DNA of 64,000 nt from JBAYJC01 sp041665285 (GCA_041665285.1 JBAYJC010000001.1:248001-312000), one strand, 5' to 3'. Counted from the first letter of the stretch, positions 41,890-49,997 are shown. Numbers and translations: made by a program. Notes: generated by a model not told the origin, from the sequence alone.

Positions 41890-41918
41890 TTTATATCATG
41901 TTTTAGCATTTTTGTCAA
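41890..41918 (-). promoter_or_regulatory. Promoter of the DGR target gene
   Basis: Minus strand TTGACA (41918-41913), exact 17-base spacer, TATAAA (41895-41890): the strongest consensus promoter in the window. Transcripts from it could run through the target, VR, spacer and TR. Confidence 0.8.
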
Positions 41919-42109
41919 GCGGTTCTTATCTTTATGGTTCGTGGGTGAATTCAACGAAGCTATTGTATCCTCTGTCACAGACATAGCAAAAAACGCATGT
42001 TTTCTAAATCATACGAAACTCAGCTCCTCTTTCAGCGCTCATACCGACGCACCGATGCCGCGAAGAGCCTCGGAATTCTCCCATACTGCCGTTAGAACTT
42101 CGTCTCTCA

Positions 42110-42121
42110 GGGCGCACCACG
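42110..42121 (+). repeat. Candidate attachment repeat, distal side
   Basis: GGGCGCACCACG, identical to 38595-38606 at the tRNA-Arg 3' end and in the same orientation; CGTCT also precedes both copies at slightly different spacing. The two copies enclose the RT, avd, TR and target with its promoter (3.5 kb). No integrase is present. Confidence 0.4.
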
Positions 42122-42149
42122 TAAAAAAAGACCGAAGCAGATGCTTCGG
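42122..42149 (-). terminator. Terminator of the 42157-43275 gene
   Basis: Perfect 7-bp stem CCGAAGC/GCTTCGG with a 4-base loop, followed on the minus strand by TCTTTTTTT. It separates this gene from the DGR. Confidence 0.9.
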
Positions 42150-42156
42150 AGAGTGG

Positions 42157-43275
42157 TTACCCGGTCACGGACCTGGTGCAGGTCTTGTTCCAGGCGATGA
42201 CCTCGATCTTGTGACCGTCCAGCACGCCCTTGGAGAACGTGCGCGGCGCGGTCCAGCCCTTGTTCTGGCGGACCTTGGACTCGCCGAGGTTGAGTGCAGC
42301 CTTGTTGCGCTCGAGCACAGGACGCGACACGAGCACGACCTTGCACCGCACGATCTCGAGCGCCTTCTTCGCGCGGCGCAGAAGCGCGTACACATCCGGG
42401 AAGGTCGGCGTGGCCGCGGTGATCTCCTCCGGAGAGACAAGCGTGGGCTTGTAGCCCTTCAGCCGGATCATCTGGCACGCCACTTCGTACGTCTCCACGG
42501 GCCCCTTGTTCTCCTTCGAAGGACGAGACCGCGCGTACACCAGCGCCGACGGCTCACGCGGCATGCTCTGGTCGAGCGGCGCCGGGATGATGCGGTCGCG
42601 CTCGTTGAAGGACTCCACGCGCTCCTCGAGGCCCCGGACAAGGGCCATCAGGTCCTTCTCGGCCTTGAGCAAGCCCACGAGGTCCATGACCAGGGGGTTG
42701 GCCCACCGGTCAGAGAACATGGGCATGAAGCTGTCGCCCGGGAACGCGAGCTGGTAGAGCGTGCTGGCGTCGTAGGGCTTGATGCTCTGCGCGCCGTCGA
42801 TCACGCCCGTGTGGCGCAGAACATCGAAGGTCTGCTCCGAGAGCGCGGCGCTGAACTTGCGCACGTGCAGGCCGCCCGCGCGGAAGAGCACGAGATTCGT
42901 GATCTGCACCGCCTTCCACGGCTTCGTGGGCGTGGGCGTGTTGGGGCTCACGAGGATGTCCTCCTCGAAGCGCCCGGTCACGTTGCCCTCCTCGCGGTTC
43001 GTGATCACCGCGAGCAGGCGGAGCACACGCGTCTCCCTGGGCTTGATGCGCGGGTCCTGCACACGCACGCCCACGTGCTCGTAGTCCGCGGCGTGCACGT
43101 AGAGCACATCCGCGCCGTTCGAGCGCATGAGCGCCTCGAACACGGAAGCGATGCAGTCGTGCTCGCGCGCGTGGAGCTGAAGCCCCTGCCCCGGGAACGG
43201 ATGCCCGAGCACCCGATCCATGAGCTTCTCCATGGCGCTGAGACCCGTACCCACGTTCTGTTCGTTGTTGATCAA
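42157..43275 (-). CDS. GC-rich orphan protein of unknown function
   Basis: 372 residues if started at the TTG at 43275, which has GGAGG 6 bases upstream; the longer frame from 43323 would contain the promoter. No signal peptide. Visible features: HDCIASVFEALMRSNGADVLYVHAADYEHVGVRV, a repeated VLRLLAVITNREE and ITNLVLFRAGGLHVRKF strand pattern, and a helical region KAEKDLMALVRGLEERVESF. The C-terminal part (VRCKVVLVSRPVLERNKAALNLGESKVR) ends in IEVIAWNKTCT. It resembles no family I recognise. Same GC-rich style as the DGR target next door, with its own promoter and terminator. Confidence 0.65.
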   Translation of the reverse strand: MINNEQNVGTGLSAMEKLMDRVLGHPFPGQGLQLHAREHDCIASVFEALMRSNGADVLYVHAADYEHVGVRVQDPRIKPRETRVLRLLAVITNREEGNVTGRFEEDILVSPNTPTPTKPWKAVQITNLVLFRAGGLHVRKFSAALSEQTFDVLRHTGVIDGAQSIKPYDASTLYQLAFPGDSFMPMFSDRWANPLVMDLVGLLKAEKDLMALVRGLEERVESFNERDRIIPAPLDQSMPREPSALVYARSRPSKENKGPVETYEVACQMIRLKGYKPTLVSPEEITAATPTFPDVYALLRRAKKALEIVRCKVVLVSRPVLERNKAALNLGESKVRQNKGWTAPRTFSKGVLDGHKIEVIAWNKTCTRSVTG

Positions 43276-43294
43276 GGGACACCTCCGGACCGCT

Positions 43295-43323
43295 TTGTAA
43301 CAAAAAATCGCCCATTTTGTCAA
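43295..43323 (-). promoter_or_regulatory. Promoter of the 42157-43275 gene
   Basis: Minus strand TTGACA (43323-43318), 17-base spacer, TTACAA (43300-43295), with the ribosome-binding site starting about 9 bases further on. Confidence 0.65.
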
Positions 43324-43338
43324 TGGACGATCTCTTCT

Positions 43339-43797
43339 CTAGAATCTCCCCCACGTATCCTTTTCGATGATGGCCGCGCGTTCAGGATTCTGCGGATCGT
43401 ATTTTATGGGGATCGTTTTCCCCGGCTCCATCTCCAGCGCGTTATAGCGCAAGACATATGTCACGATCTCGGTCTGCACGGGCGGAAGGTTTGGGCGTGG
43501 AAATTGCACTTGCAATCGCACACGCGACTGCGCACGACTCCCGCCGATTTTGATCGACATACCCGTGAACTCCATGCGTAATATTTTTGCCTCAGCTGGC
43601 ACTCCATAGGCCAAAATGGACGCACGTCGCACGTTTGGCGCGAGCAAAAATCCAAAGATCACCGCCAAAACAAGGCACGCGGGCACCGCCACACGAGGCA
43701 ACGCGATGATCGCCACGATCATGACCGCGAGGGTCGCCAGAAATCCAAACGACCCGCCCCAACCAAGCAATTTGAACCATTCGAGAAGAAACGCCAT
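43339..43797 (-). CDS. DUF3592-like membrane protein
   Basis: 152 residues with two membrane helices (GWGGSFGFLATLAVMIVAIIALP and VAVPACLVLAVIFGFLLAP). An extracytoplasmic beta domain follows: VPAEAKILRMEFTG, SRVRLQVQFPRP, ALEMEPGKTIPIKYDPQNPERAAI. The GKTIPIKYDPxNPxxA pattern is typical of DUF3592/DUF3592-like sheets. Function unknown; normal base composition, between two GC-rich orphans. Confidence 0.7.
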   Translation of the reverse strand: MAFLLEWFKLLGWGGSFGFLATLAVMIVAIIALPRVAVPACLVLAVIFGFLLAPNVRRASILAYGVPAEAKILRMEFTGMSIKIGGSRAQSRVRLQVQFPRPNLPPVQTEIVTYVLRYNALEMEPGKTIPIKYDPQNPERAAIIEKDTWGRF

Positions 43798-43815
43798 ATG
43801 AGCAGAGTGTAGCAG

Positions 43816-43844
43816 AAAAAAAATACCACGTCAGGGAGACGTGG
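43816..43844 (-). terminator. Terminator overlapping the stop of the 43831-44721 gene
   Basis: Perfect 7-bp stem CCACGTC/GACGTGG with a 5-base loop that contains part of the stop codon, then TATTTTTTTT on the minus strand. Confidence 0.85.
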
Positions 43845-44721
43845 GAGAAGAACATATGCATGCAAACCAGAGATGATCAAAGCTCGCCTGCGCGGCCTCA
43901 AGTGCTGAGTTAAACGCGGGATTCGCTCCGAGCTGGTACAGCCTCATACTCAAGACAACATCGCTCAATACCTTTTGCAATCCACCCGCGAACATGCGCA
44001 GACCATCCTTTGTGATCTGCGCGCACGAACCAGTCTCAAGGATGACGGACGCGGCATCTGCCTGGGTCTTGATCCGAACCAGGTTGACCATGAGAGCATC
44101 CTGTTCCTTGCGACACGCCTCGAACAGGATCTGGCAGTCTTCCAACGGCCGATCCAAAGGAGCTACCAGCCGATAGAGCAAGCAGGCCGCACTGCCATTG
44201 TTCTCCTTCGCCAAAGGCTCCATGGACCGCAGGACCTCTTCATCGCCGACAATGAAGTGACTACTCGTAGACTTGAGATACGACGGATCCCAAGAAATCG
44301 GGTGATTGTAACGCCTGATCTTAAGGCCATGAGGCATCTCACTCAGCACGGTGAAGCACGCCACAGGAAGCGCGATATAGTCGTCCGTGAACAATAGATG
44401 CTCGTCGGTCAGCGCTCCCAAGCACCATTCGTCGCATTCACGCATCTTTATCGCCGCATATTGTCCCACCTTGCCGTGCAAAGATTCCTCAAGCTTACGC
44501 AGGTACTCAACCTGGCAGTCCAACTCTTTTAGCCCCTGGTTTTCGGACCAATAGTACTTGATCGTGGCGTCCAGCAGATGATCACCGCTCGACTCCCCGC
44601 CGCGGATAGCCTCCACGAGCGTTTTCTTTGCGAGCTGGACCTCAACCATGCCGCTCCTGTAGGCATCCTGCACCTGCTGGTCGTGCGCACGCAGATCTTC
44701 CAATGCCTTGGCGATATCCAT
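43831..44721 (-). CDS. Orphan helical protein of unknown function
   Basis: 296 residues from the ATG at 44721, which has AAGGGGTG upstream; an earlier ATG at 44754 adds 11 residues in the leader. Helical N-terminus (IAKALEDLRAHDQQVQDAYRSGMVEVQLAKKTLVEAI) and charged middle with CDEWCLGALTDEHLLFTDDYIALP. Helical C-terminal region (KVLSDVVLSMRLYQLGANPAFNSALEAAQ) ends in a CIC motif. No known domain seen. Has its own terminator and a ribosome-binding site, like the other orphans, but is only moderately GC-rich. Confidence 0.6.
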   Translation of the reverse strand: MDIAKALEDLRAHDQQVQDAYRSGMVEVQLAKKTLVEAIRGGESSGDHLLDATIKYYWSENQGLKELDCQVEYLRKLEESLHGKVGQYAAIKMRECDEWCLGALTDEHLLFTDDYIALPVACFTVLSEMPHGLKIRRYNHPISWDPSYLKSTSSHFIVGDEEVLRSMEPLAKENNGSAACLLYRLVAPLDRPLEDCQILFEACRKEQDALMVNLVRIKTQADAASVILETGSCAQITKDGLRMFAGGLQKVLSDVVLSMRLYQLGANPAFNSALEAAQASFDHLWFACICSSPTSP

Positions 44722-44750
44722 GGACCACCCCTTCCTTCTTTCGACGAACC

Positions 44751-44793
44751 ACAAAAACCCTGCCTGAACACGATGGTCATGTCAAGCAGGGTT
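44751..44793 (-). terminator. Terminator after the beta-helix gene, overlapping a -35-like box
   Basis: Stem AACCCTGC/GCAGGGTT extended by TGA/TCA pairs, then TTTTTGTGG on the minus strand. A TTGACA (44785-44780) lies in one arm of the stem, but no good -10 follows at 17 bases. Confidence 0.6.
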
Positions 44794-44802
44794 CAATTCG
44801 GG

Positions 44803-44862
44803 ATACGTGCTAAATGATGCGTGTTACGTGCTACGTGTTACGTAATATGTGCTACGTGACCC
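44803..44862. repeat. Low-complexity repeat of GTGYTACGT units
   Basis: About six imperfect copies of a 9-11-base unit (GTGCTAAAT, GTGTTACGT, GTGCTACGT, GTGTTACGT, GTGCTACGT) directly after the beta-helix gene stop. No spacer-repeat structure. Confidence 0.7.
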
Positions 44863-44864
44863 TC

Positions 44865-46853
44865 CTACCGTCGTGCCGCCACATTGTCTGATTCATTCGT
44901 TTCGTCGATTTGACGACGGGCATCTGCAAAACCGATCATCCAATCGTTCTTGCCATAGCCAACAGGTAATAGTTTGACCAGATACACCAAGCGAGATTTT
45001 CCTTTTGCAATCGGTCCCACGCCAACCTCTTTGACAAGCACATCGCCTCCGAATGACGCATTACGTGATGCAAATAGCGCCAACTTAGATGCGCCTGCAT
45101 TTTTTGTACCTTTATTCTCTATCTTGAACCATCCGCGCACCGTACATCGTTCAGGTTGGTTACGTGTTTTGTAACACCAATAGTTCAGCGAGGACCATGA
45201 GCCCACAAGATTAGGTTTGGCGACCACCGGTGACGGAACAGGCGCTGGGGTCGGAGCTGGGACAGGCGTTGGCGCAGGAGCTGGTGTGGGAGCTGGGACT
45301 GGCACAGGTGTTGGAACTGGGGTTGGTACAACACCATTAATCATAAAGGCTCCGGCCACACGGCTTGTTCGCACGGCACCTTGGTAGTCGAGCGTCACGG
45401 CATTACTCGATAGGCCCGCAGGGACTGCAGGACGGGTAGGCGCATCGCTCCAGGTAAAATCCGGAATCGTAAACGTCGTGGCACGAGCAATAGCTCCTCC
45501 CTCTTGCGGAATATAATTTCCCTGTGCAGGATTTCCTAAATCTGGCCGAATCGTGTTGATCGTATTATCGCGACGAAGCTGTATTTCATTACATGTCACG
45601 TTTGAAGAAGAGCAACCACTCTCATTACTCACGCCAAGATCGTTCGAGCCATTCCAAATGATATTTCCTTTGATCACGAGATTTTCATCCGCGCGAGTTT
45701 GACCAGAGAGATTTGAACCACTGGGTGGTGTACGCGGACTCGCCACCTGGAATATCCACGGACTGGAATAGCCGTCTGGGTTCAAGACAATATTATTGTA
45801 GACAAACACGTTCTTACTTGGGATATATTGTTGATTTTCTCCGGTTGTCCCCCATCCACCCGCTGACTGATTTGCGCGACATTGCGCGGTGTTGCCATCA
45901 CATCCACGTGCGCCGTGATTAAACTCAAATACATGATCACGCTGACCTACGCGATACAGCGTGTTGTGTGCCATCAAAATATTATACCCGCCATTCACGC
46001 CCAAGCCTGCCACGTTGGTATCATGCACCACATTGTTCACGATTTTCACATCAGAGGCCTCGTAATGTAGCCAGGGTGATTTCATAAACTCAAATCCTGC
46101 GCCCTGGCCTGCCGTAAAACCACCTACATCACACTGATAGAATTCGTTACTCTCAATGCGGATGGAAGAAGAACCGCCCTTCACGTATGCACACCAATCG
46201 CCGGCATTATGTATTTTATTCCCGATCATGTGACTATTTTGTACGGCGACAAAATCTGCGGCCACGTTCCATGCACCTGATACGTCAGAGTCTTCCAGAT
46301 AGAAATGCGATGATTGATTCACTTTCACTACTTCTTGCGCCGCACGGTTGCCGCCATTCATGGTCATGTTGCGCAAGAGGACGTAATCGCATTTTTCGCA
46401 ATGAAATACATCGCCATTTGTTTTGATGTCTACGCCATCAATATACAAATAACGCGTGTCAAACACATTCACGTTTGCCGTAATTGTTGCAGTACCGCGA
46501 CCGTCAACGGCTGTGATAAGGATGGGATGCTCAAACGTCCCATGGCGCGACTCCCAATACGAAGGAATCGCTCCTTCTGCATACGCACCGCTTCCCAGAA
46601 GAATCCGGTACCCCTGTGTAAGCGCACTCCCGCGCGGAATGCGCTCCCAGGCCTCTATGAGCGTGCGCAGAGCTGATCCGCGTGTGAGACCATTATTCCC
46701 ATCGCTTCCTGTTTCAGGGTCCACCCACAGATCCCTCATCACCGGAGAACCAATCGCAAAACGCGATGTCTCCGCCGCCATAAGCGGTGATACGGGCATG
46801 GACAAGCCTATGGACAAAAGAAATGCCGCCGCAACAAATGGAACATATTTCAT
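44865..46853 (-). CDS. Secreted right-handed beta-helix protein with a C-terminal CARDB-like domain
   Basis: 662 residues. Signal peptide (FVAAAFLLSIGLSMPVSPLMAAE) and then DLWVDPETGSDGNNGLTRGSALRTL, the typical entry to pectate-lyase-like beta-helices. Parallel beta-helix repeats follow (YLYIDGVDIKTNGDVF, HFYLEDSDVSG, SIRIESNEFYQCDVGG, DVKIVNNVVHDTNVAGLGVNGG). A Pro/Thr/Val linker (PTPVPVPAPTPAPAPTPV) leads to a CARDB-type Ig domain (GWFKIENKGTKNAG ... IDETNESDN). Likely a surface carbohydrate-binding or degrading protein; no catalytic residues can be assigned. Confidence 0.85.
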   Translation of the reverse strand: MKYVPFVAAAFLLSIGLSMPVSPLMAAETSRFAIGSPVMRDLWVDPETGSDGNNGLTRGSALRTLIEAWERIPRGSALTQGYRILLGSGAYAEGAIPSYWESRHGTFEHPILITAVDGRGTATITANVNVFDTRYLYIDGVDIKTNGDVFHCEKCDYVLLRNMTMNGGNRAAQEVVKVNQSSHFYLEDSDVSGAWNVAADFVAVQNSHMIGNKIHNAGDWCAYVKGGSSSIRIESNEFYQCDVGGFTAGQGAGFEFMKSPWLHYEASDVKIVNNVVHDTNVAGLGVNGGYNILMAHNTLYRVGQRDHVFEFNHGARGCDGNTAQCRANQSAGGWGTTGENQQYIPSKNVFVYNNIVLNPDGYSSPWIFQVASPRTPPSGSNLSGQTRADENLVIKGNIIWNGSNDLGVSNESGCSSSNVTCNEIQLRRDNTINTIRPDLGNPAQGNYIPQEGGAIARATTFTIPDFTWSDAPTRPAVPAGLSSNAVTLDYQGAVRTSRVAGAFMINGVVPTPVPTPVPVPAPTPAPAPTPVPAPTPAPVPSPVVAKPNLVGSWSSLNYWCYKTRNQPERCTVRGWFKIENKGTKNAGASKLALFASRNASFGGDVLVKEVGVGPIAKGKSRLVYLVKLLPVGYGKNDWMIGFADARRQIDETNESDNVAARR

Positions 46854-46976
46854 AGGGATGAACAAAAGAATCAGATAAAACGAGCCTGCATTATCAATAC
46901 CGTTGGCCAGGGCGCATTGTTACGCTCCTTGGACGATACGCGCATCGTTGCCTACAAGACCAAGGGTACCAGACCC

Positions 46977-47005
46977 GTGACAAATACGTCGATGTACGCT
47001 ATGGT
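46977..47005 (+). promoter_or_regulatory. Promoter of the sigma factor gene
   Basis: GTGACA (46977-46982), 17-base spacer, TATGGT (47000-47005), 11 bases before the ATG at 47017. Confidence 0.55.
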
Positions 47006-47016
47006 TTTCGCACGCT

Positions 47017-47979
47017 ATGAAACCACAGCAGTTTGGGTACGGTCCTGCCTCTCTGCCTCTTTGGTTCAAGCAGGCGGTGACAAATATCCGTGTCACGGAA
47101 ATGCACGATAGTATTGCCGTCTACCAAGCGGCTCCGCAGAGCCCTAAGGGGATCAAGGCAAAGCAGGACGTCATCCTGAACAGCATGCCCTTGGTTGTGT
47201 ACTTTGCGCGTCAACTGGCCATCTATCCCGGATGTTTTGAGGATATGGTGCAAAGCGGTGTTATCGGTGTATGTGAAGCGCTCGATCGTTTTGAAAACGA
47301 TCACGCATGCACGTTCTCCACGTACGCGGCGTTCTGGATTATCAAATCCATGCGTCAAGAGCGTCCGCGACGCCGCCGGCACGTGCCTGTGAAGCTCACG
47401 CAACGCATGCGGCGTCTGCTCATGCAAGCGCATCGCTTTCAGCAGGAGTATTACCTCGCCTATGGCACTAGCATCTCGTCAGAGGCGCTCGATACGCAAC
47501 TTCGCGCATTCTTCGAGGGCGATAGCCCGCCAAACCGAGAAAGCCTGCGGCACATGCACCTTCTCTTGCATACCAAGGCTATCCCCCTTGATGCAACGCA
47601 TCACAACGATGTCCTGACAGATCAACGCTACTCGCTCGAAGACACGCTCGCCGGAGCAGAGAGCGATAACCCGGAACAGCGCCAGGAACTCCGTGAGCAG
47701 TGTGAACTTGCCTACAGGATCCGATCCGTGATCCTCACGGGCTCACCGCTTGCCGTGGCCTGCGCGACTGCCACGCTTGGCCTTGATGGGAATGAACCCC
47801 TCACTCTACGCGAGGCAGGGGCATTCGTCGGCCTATCGCATGAACGCGTGCGCCAGATCAACAAGGTCACGCTTCACAGTGCGCGCCAGACCCTGGGCCT
47901 TCCCGAAGACGTTTTCCACGCGGCATTAGCCCTTCTCCCGTTTGTCAGCGCCACAGAGGTAGAAGCCTCTCCCCTGTAA
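47017..47979 (+). CDS. Sigma-70 family RNA polymerase sigma factor
   Basis: 320 residues. Region 2: NSMPLVVYFARQLAIYPGCFEDMVQSGVIGVCEALDRF ... FSTYAAFWIIKSMRQE, with the core-binding and -10-recognition helices. Region 4: LTLREAGAFVGLSHERVRQINKVTLH, a helix-turn-helix for the -35. Region 3 is reduced and there is no region 1.1, so this is an alternative factor (group 3 style) rather than the housekeeping one. It sits just before an array of orphan genes with separate promoters, but a regulatory link is only inferred. It ends in a strong terminator. Confidence 0.88.
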   Translation: MKPQQFGYGPASLPLWFKQAVTNIRVTEMHDSIAVYQAAPQSPKGIKAKQDVILNSMPLVVYFARQLAIYPGCFEDMVQSGVIGVCEALDRFENDHACTFSTYAAFWIIKSMRQERPRRRRHVPVKLTQRMRRLLMQAHRFQQEYYLAYGTSISSEALDTQLRAFFEGDSPPNRESLRHMHLLLHTKAIPLDATHHNDVLTDQRYSLEDTLAGAESDNPEQRQELREQCELAYRIRSVILTGSPLAVACATATLGLDGNEPLTLREAGAFVGLSHERVRQINKVTLHSARQTLGLPEDVFHAALALLPFVSATEVEASPL

Positions 47980-48005
47980 TCATCTCTGATACAGGGGATT
48001 TTTTA
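47971..48005 (+). terminator. Sigma factor gene terminator
   Basis: 8-bp stem CCCCTGTA/TACAGGGG, loop of 11, then ATTTTTTATA; the 5' arm contains the stop codon. Confidence 0.9.
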
Positions 48006-48015
48006 TACTCACTTA

Positions 48016-48044
48016 TTGACAGAAAACACTATTGTGATTAGTGT
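48016..48044 (+). promoter_or_regulatory. Promoter of the 48118-48690 gene
   Basis: TTGACA (48016-48021), 17-base spacer, TAGTGT (48039-48044), close behind the previous terminator. Confidence 0.55.
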
Positions 48045-48117
48045 GCTTCGTCAGATATCTCTCTGACGTTTTGCCATCAAAGCTACTTGACCGGAAAAGA
48101 AAGGAGCACGTAACAGC

Positions 48118-48690
48118 ATGGGTCTCCACCTCGTCCCATCTGCCCTGTCCGAGGCACTTGCACAGCTCATGGCTGTCGCGGAAGACAAGAACACCTCCCA
48201 AGAGAACCTGGAGGGAGCGCACAACCTGCTGATCGAGGACGTGCTCCAGGCCCTGTACCGCAACAACCGCCAATCTGCGGGCATGCTCGCCAAGTCGATC
48301 CAGACCTGTTCCGATCGCATGACCGTGTGTCTCGCACAAGAGAGCGAGCAGAGCCCCCTCTTCCATCTCGGACGCGTCGTGGGAATGCTCGAGCTCCTCA
48401 GGGCGGCCATGGAGCGCATGATTCCGCCGGACGTGTTGCACATGCTCCAGCACAAGGGTGGCTGGAAGGTCCTGGCCATCCTCCAGAAGGAGCCACGACC
48501 TCTCAGTGTGGACGCGCTGGCAAGCAAGGCATCTTGCGAAAAGGAGGAGATGGTCAAGCTCCTGCACGTCATGGCCTTCTTCGGCCACATCCTGCTCCGG
48601 GGACACTCCTTGGACACGTACGTGGCATCGATCGCACCCCTTGGGCTGGAAGCGCTGGCCGCTCAACCACCCGAAGCCGCAAAGGCATAG
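48118..48690 (+). CDS. Orphan protein with a winged-helix-like C-terminus
   Basis: 190 residues. Helical N-terminal part (SALSEALAQLMAVAEDKNTSQENLEGAHNLLIEDVLQALYRN) and a C-terminal segment GGWKVLAILQKEPRPLSVDALASKASCEKEEMVKLLHVMAFFGHILLRG. The latter has the helix-helix-wing layout of MarR/ArsR-like DNA-binding domains, so it may be a regulator (inference). AAGGAG lies 11 bases before the ATG, a long spacing. GC-rich compared with the sigma factor gene before it. Confidence 0.6.
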   Translation: MGLHLVPSALSEALAQLMAVAEDKNTSQENLEGAHNLLIEDVLQALYRNNRQSAGMLAKSIQTCSDRMTVCLAQESEQSPLFHLGRVVGMLELLRAAMERMIPPDVLHMLQHKGGWKVLAILQKEPRPLSVDALASKASCEKEEMVKLLHVMAFFGHILLRGHSLDTYVASIAPLGLEALAAQPPEAAKA

Positions 48691-48719
48691 CCCCTCCCTC
48701 ACATCCGTACTGCAAGAGT

Positions 48720-48753
48720 CCACTCACTCCTGCTCACCGGGTGTCTTTTTTTA
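48720..48753 (+). terminator. Probable terminator after the winged-helix-like gene
   Basis: Weak stem CACTC/GGGTG and a seven-T run (GTCTTTTTTTATA). Confidence 0.45.
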
Positions 48754-48763
48754 TACTGGTCCC

Positions 48764-48792
48764 TTGACAGAGCCGCCATTTTCTGATAGAAC
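48764..48792 (+). promoter_or_regulatory. Promoter of the 48835-49524 gene
   Basis: TTGACA (48764-48769), 17-base spacer, TAGAAC (48787-48792). Confidence 0.55.
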
Positions 48793-48834
48793 ATTCCGAT
48801 GTTCCCTCGGAATGGGGCATCAGGAGGCACGGTC

Positions 48835-49524
48835 ATGAAGATCACGTCGCTCGTTCTCGCTTGCGCGCTCGCCCTCATCTCTTCGTCGGCCCTCGGGCAG
48901 GCGCGGGACGACTACCGGACCGCGGCGTGGATGACGCCGCTCGAGCCCACGCCCACGGCGTGCGCGGACCCGACCACGGTCTTCGAGGTGGTCCGCTACG
49001 TCGCCTTCGCGCCCAGCAACGCGGCACACCGGGCCTTGCTCGCCCGCGCGGCCCGCGCGGACGGGGTGAGTGTCCAGGGGATGTCCCTGGTCGCGGTGCT
49101 GGACACCCTCATCGAGGGCACGATCCAGCGAAGCCGCCCCTACGGCGACAACGGCATCGGGGACATCGGGTTCGGCGCCCCGTCGGTCACCACCCTGGTC
49201 GCGCGCGGCGGCACGCCCTGGACCGTCAGGTACAGGGTGTTCGTCCGCTACGTGTCGGAGCAGAGCGCGGACCAGCTCTGCGCATCACGCACCGCCGAGC
49301 CCACGACCACCCGCGTGAACACCGCGGCCATGCGGGTCGAGAGCCTCTACGTCGCGCCCATCGCGACGACCAGGACCACGGACGTGGTGCACGTGCTGCG
49401 CACCGGCCCGTCGCGCGGCCCGTCGGTACGCGGCCTCTTCCAGGAGCGGCTCATCTCCGTCGCCCCCTCGATCCTCAACCCCGAGCCCGTGCGCTTCACG
49501 CGCCCTCGCACCCCCTCTCGCTGA
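48835..49524 (+). CDS. Secreted GC-rich orphan protein
   Basis: 229 residues from the ATG at 48835 with AGGAGG 8 bases upstream; a longer frame from 48799 lacks support. Signal peptide ITSLVLACALALISSSALGQA. The mature part has a helical segment (ADPTTVFEVVRYVAFAPSNAAHRALLARAARADGV) followed by strands (WTVRYRVFVRYVSEQ, RTTDVVHVLRTGP) and a PSVRGLFQERLISVAP end. No family recognised. One of the most GC-rich genes in the window; private promoter and terminator. Confidence 0.65.
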   Translation: MKITSLVLACALALISSSALGQARDDYRTAAWMTPLEPTPTACADPTTVFEVVRYVAFAPSNAAHRALLARAARADGVSVQGMSLVAVLDTLIEGTIQRSRPYGDNGIGDIGFGAPSVTTLVARGGTPWTVRYRVFVRYVSEQSADQLCASRTAEPTTTRVNTAAMRVESLYVAPIATTRTTDVVHVLRTGPSRGPSVRGLFQERLISVAPSILNPEPVRFTRPRTPSR

Positions 49525-49541
49525 GCCGGGTGTGTTTTTTT
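49507..49541 (+). terminator. Terminator overlapping the end of the secreted orphan gene
   Basis: Stem CGCACCC/GGGTGTG (one G-T pair) spanning the stop codon, then a seven-T run. Confidence 0.75.
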
Positions 49542-49556
49542 ATTGTCAGCCTGGGC

Positions 49557-49585
49557 TTGACAGCGCACGGTTTTTCTGAAAAGAT
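49557..49585 (+). promoter_or_regulatory. Promoter of the two-gene receiver operon
   Basis: TTGACA (49557-49562), 17-base spacer, weak -10 AAAGAT (49580-49585). Confidence 0.5.
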
Positions 49586-49622
49586 GACAAGTCCGAAAAA
49601 CAACCCCGGACAAGAGGTTCCC

Positions 49623-49997
49623 ATGAAAGTGCCTACGCTGTTTGTTCACATCACTGCTCACGGCCAGGAGTGTACGGTCCTGCAACAGACGTTCCATCAG
49701 GTCGCCTTCGGATCAGAGCCCGTGAAGACGCTCATCGACGACAACGGGCAAGAGGCGGACATCGCCATCGTCAGCACGCCTGACGAGGCGCTCCACACCC
49801 TCAAGGAGACGGAGAAGACCACGATCATCATGGTCTGCCTGGGGCGGGATGTTCTCGCGACCGCCAAGACCCTTGCCGCGCGCTTCCCGGAACGCATGCA
49901 TGCGCGGGACATGATCGGTCCGGACAGCGTCGACGGTCAGCATATCGTTGCCTTTCTCCTGAAGATCATCTCCAACCTGTCGCAGGAGGCCCCATGA
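49623..49997 (+). CDS. Small orphan protein coupled to a receiver-domain gene
   Basis: 124 residues from the ATG at 49623 (AAGAGG upstream). The alternating pattern LFVHITAHGQECTVLQQTFHQVAFG, ADIAIVSTPDEALHTLKETEKTTIIMVCLGRDVLATAKTL suggests an alpha/beta fold like a receiver without its acidic pocket; this is a guess. A longer in-frame extension to 48861 is only the shadow of the previous gene. The stop overlaps the start of the next gene (ATGA), so the two proteins are likely made together. Confidence 0.6.
   Translation: MKVPTLFVHITAHGQECTVLQQTFHQVAFGSEPVKTLIDDNGQEADIAIVSTPDEALHTLKETEKTTIIMVCLGRDVLATAKTLAARFPERMHARDMIGPDSVDGQHIVAFLLKIISNLSQEAP

Noticed and set aside
41866..43581. A 571-codon open frame on the plus strand
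   Set aside because: It is the antisense shadow of the GC-rich gene at 42157-43275 plus flanks: high GC removes stops on the other strand. It has no ribosome site, and its sequence is low-complexity His/Arg/Leu-rich.
44803..44862. Possible CRISPR array
   Set aside because: Units are short, direct and without spacers; no cas genes in the window.
48861..49622. Long in-frame extension upstream of the 49623 gene
   Set aside because: It overlaps the secreted orphan gene in another frame and includes its terminator; the supported start with AAGAGG is at 49623.
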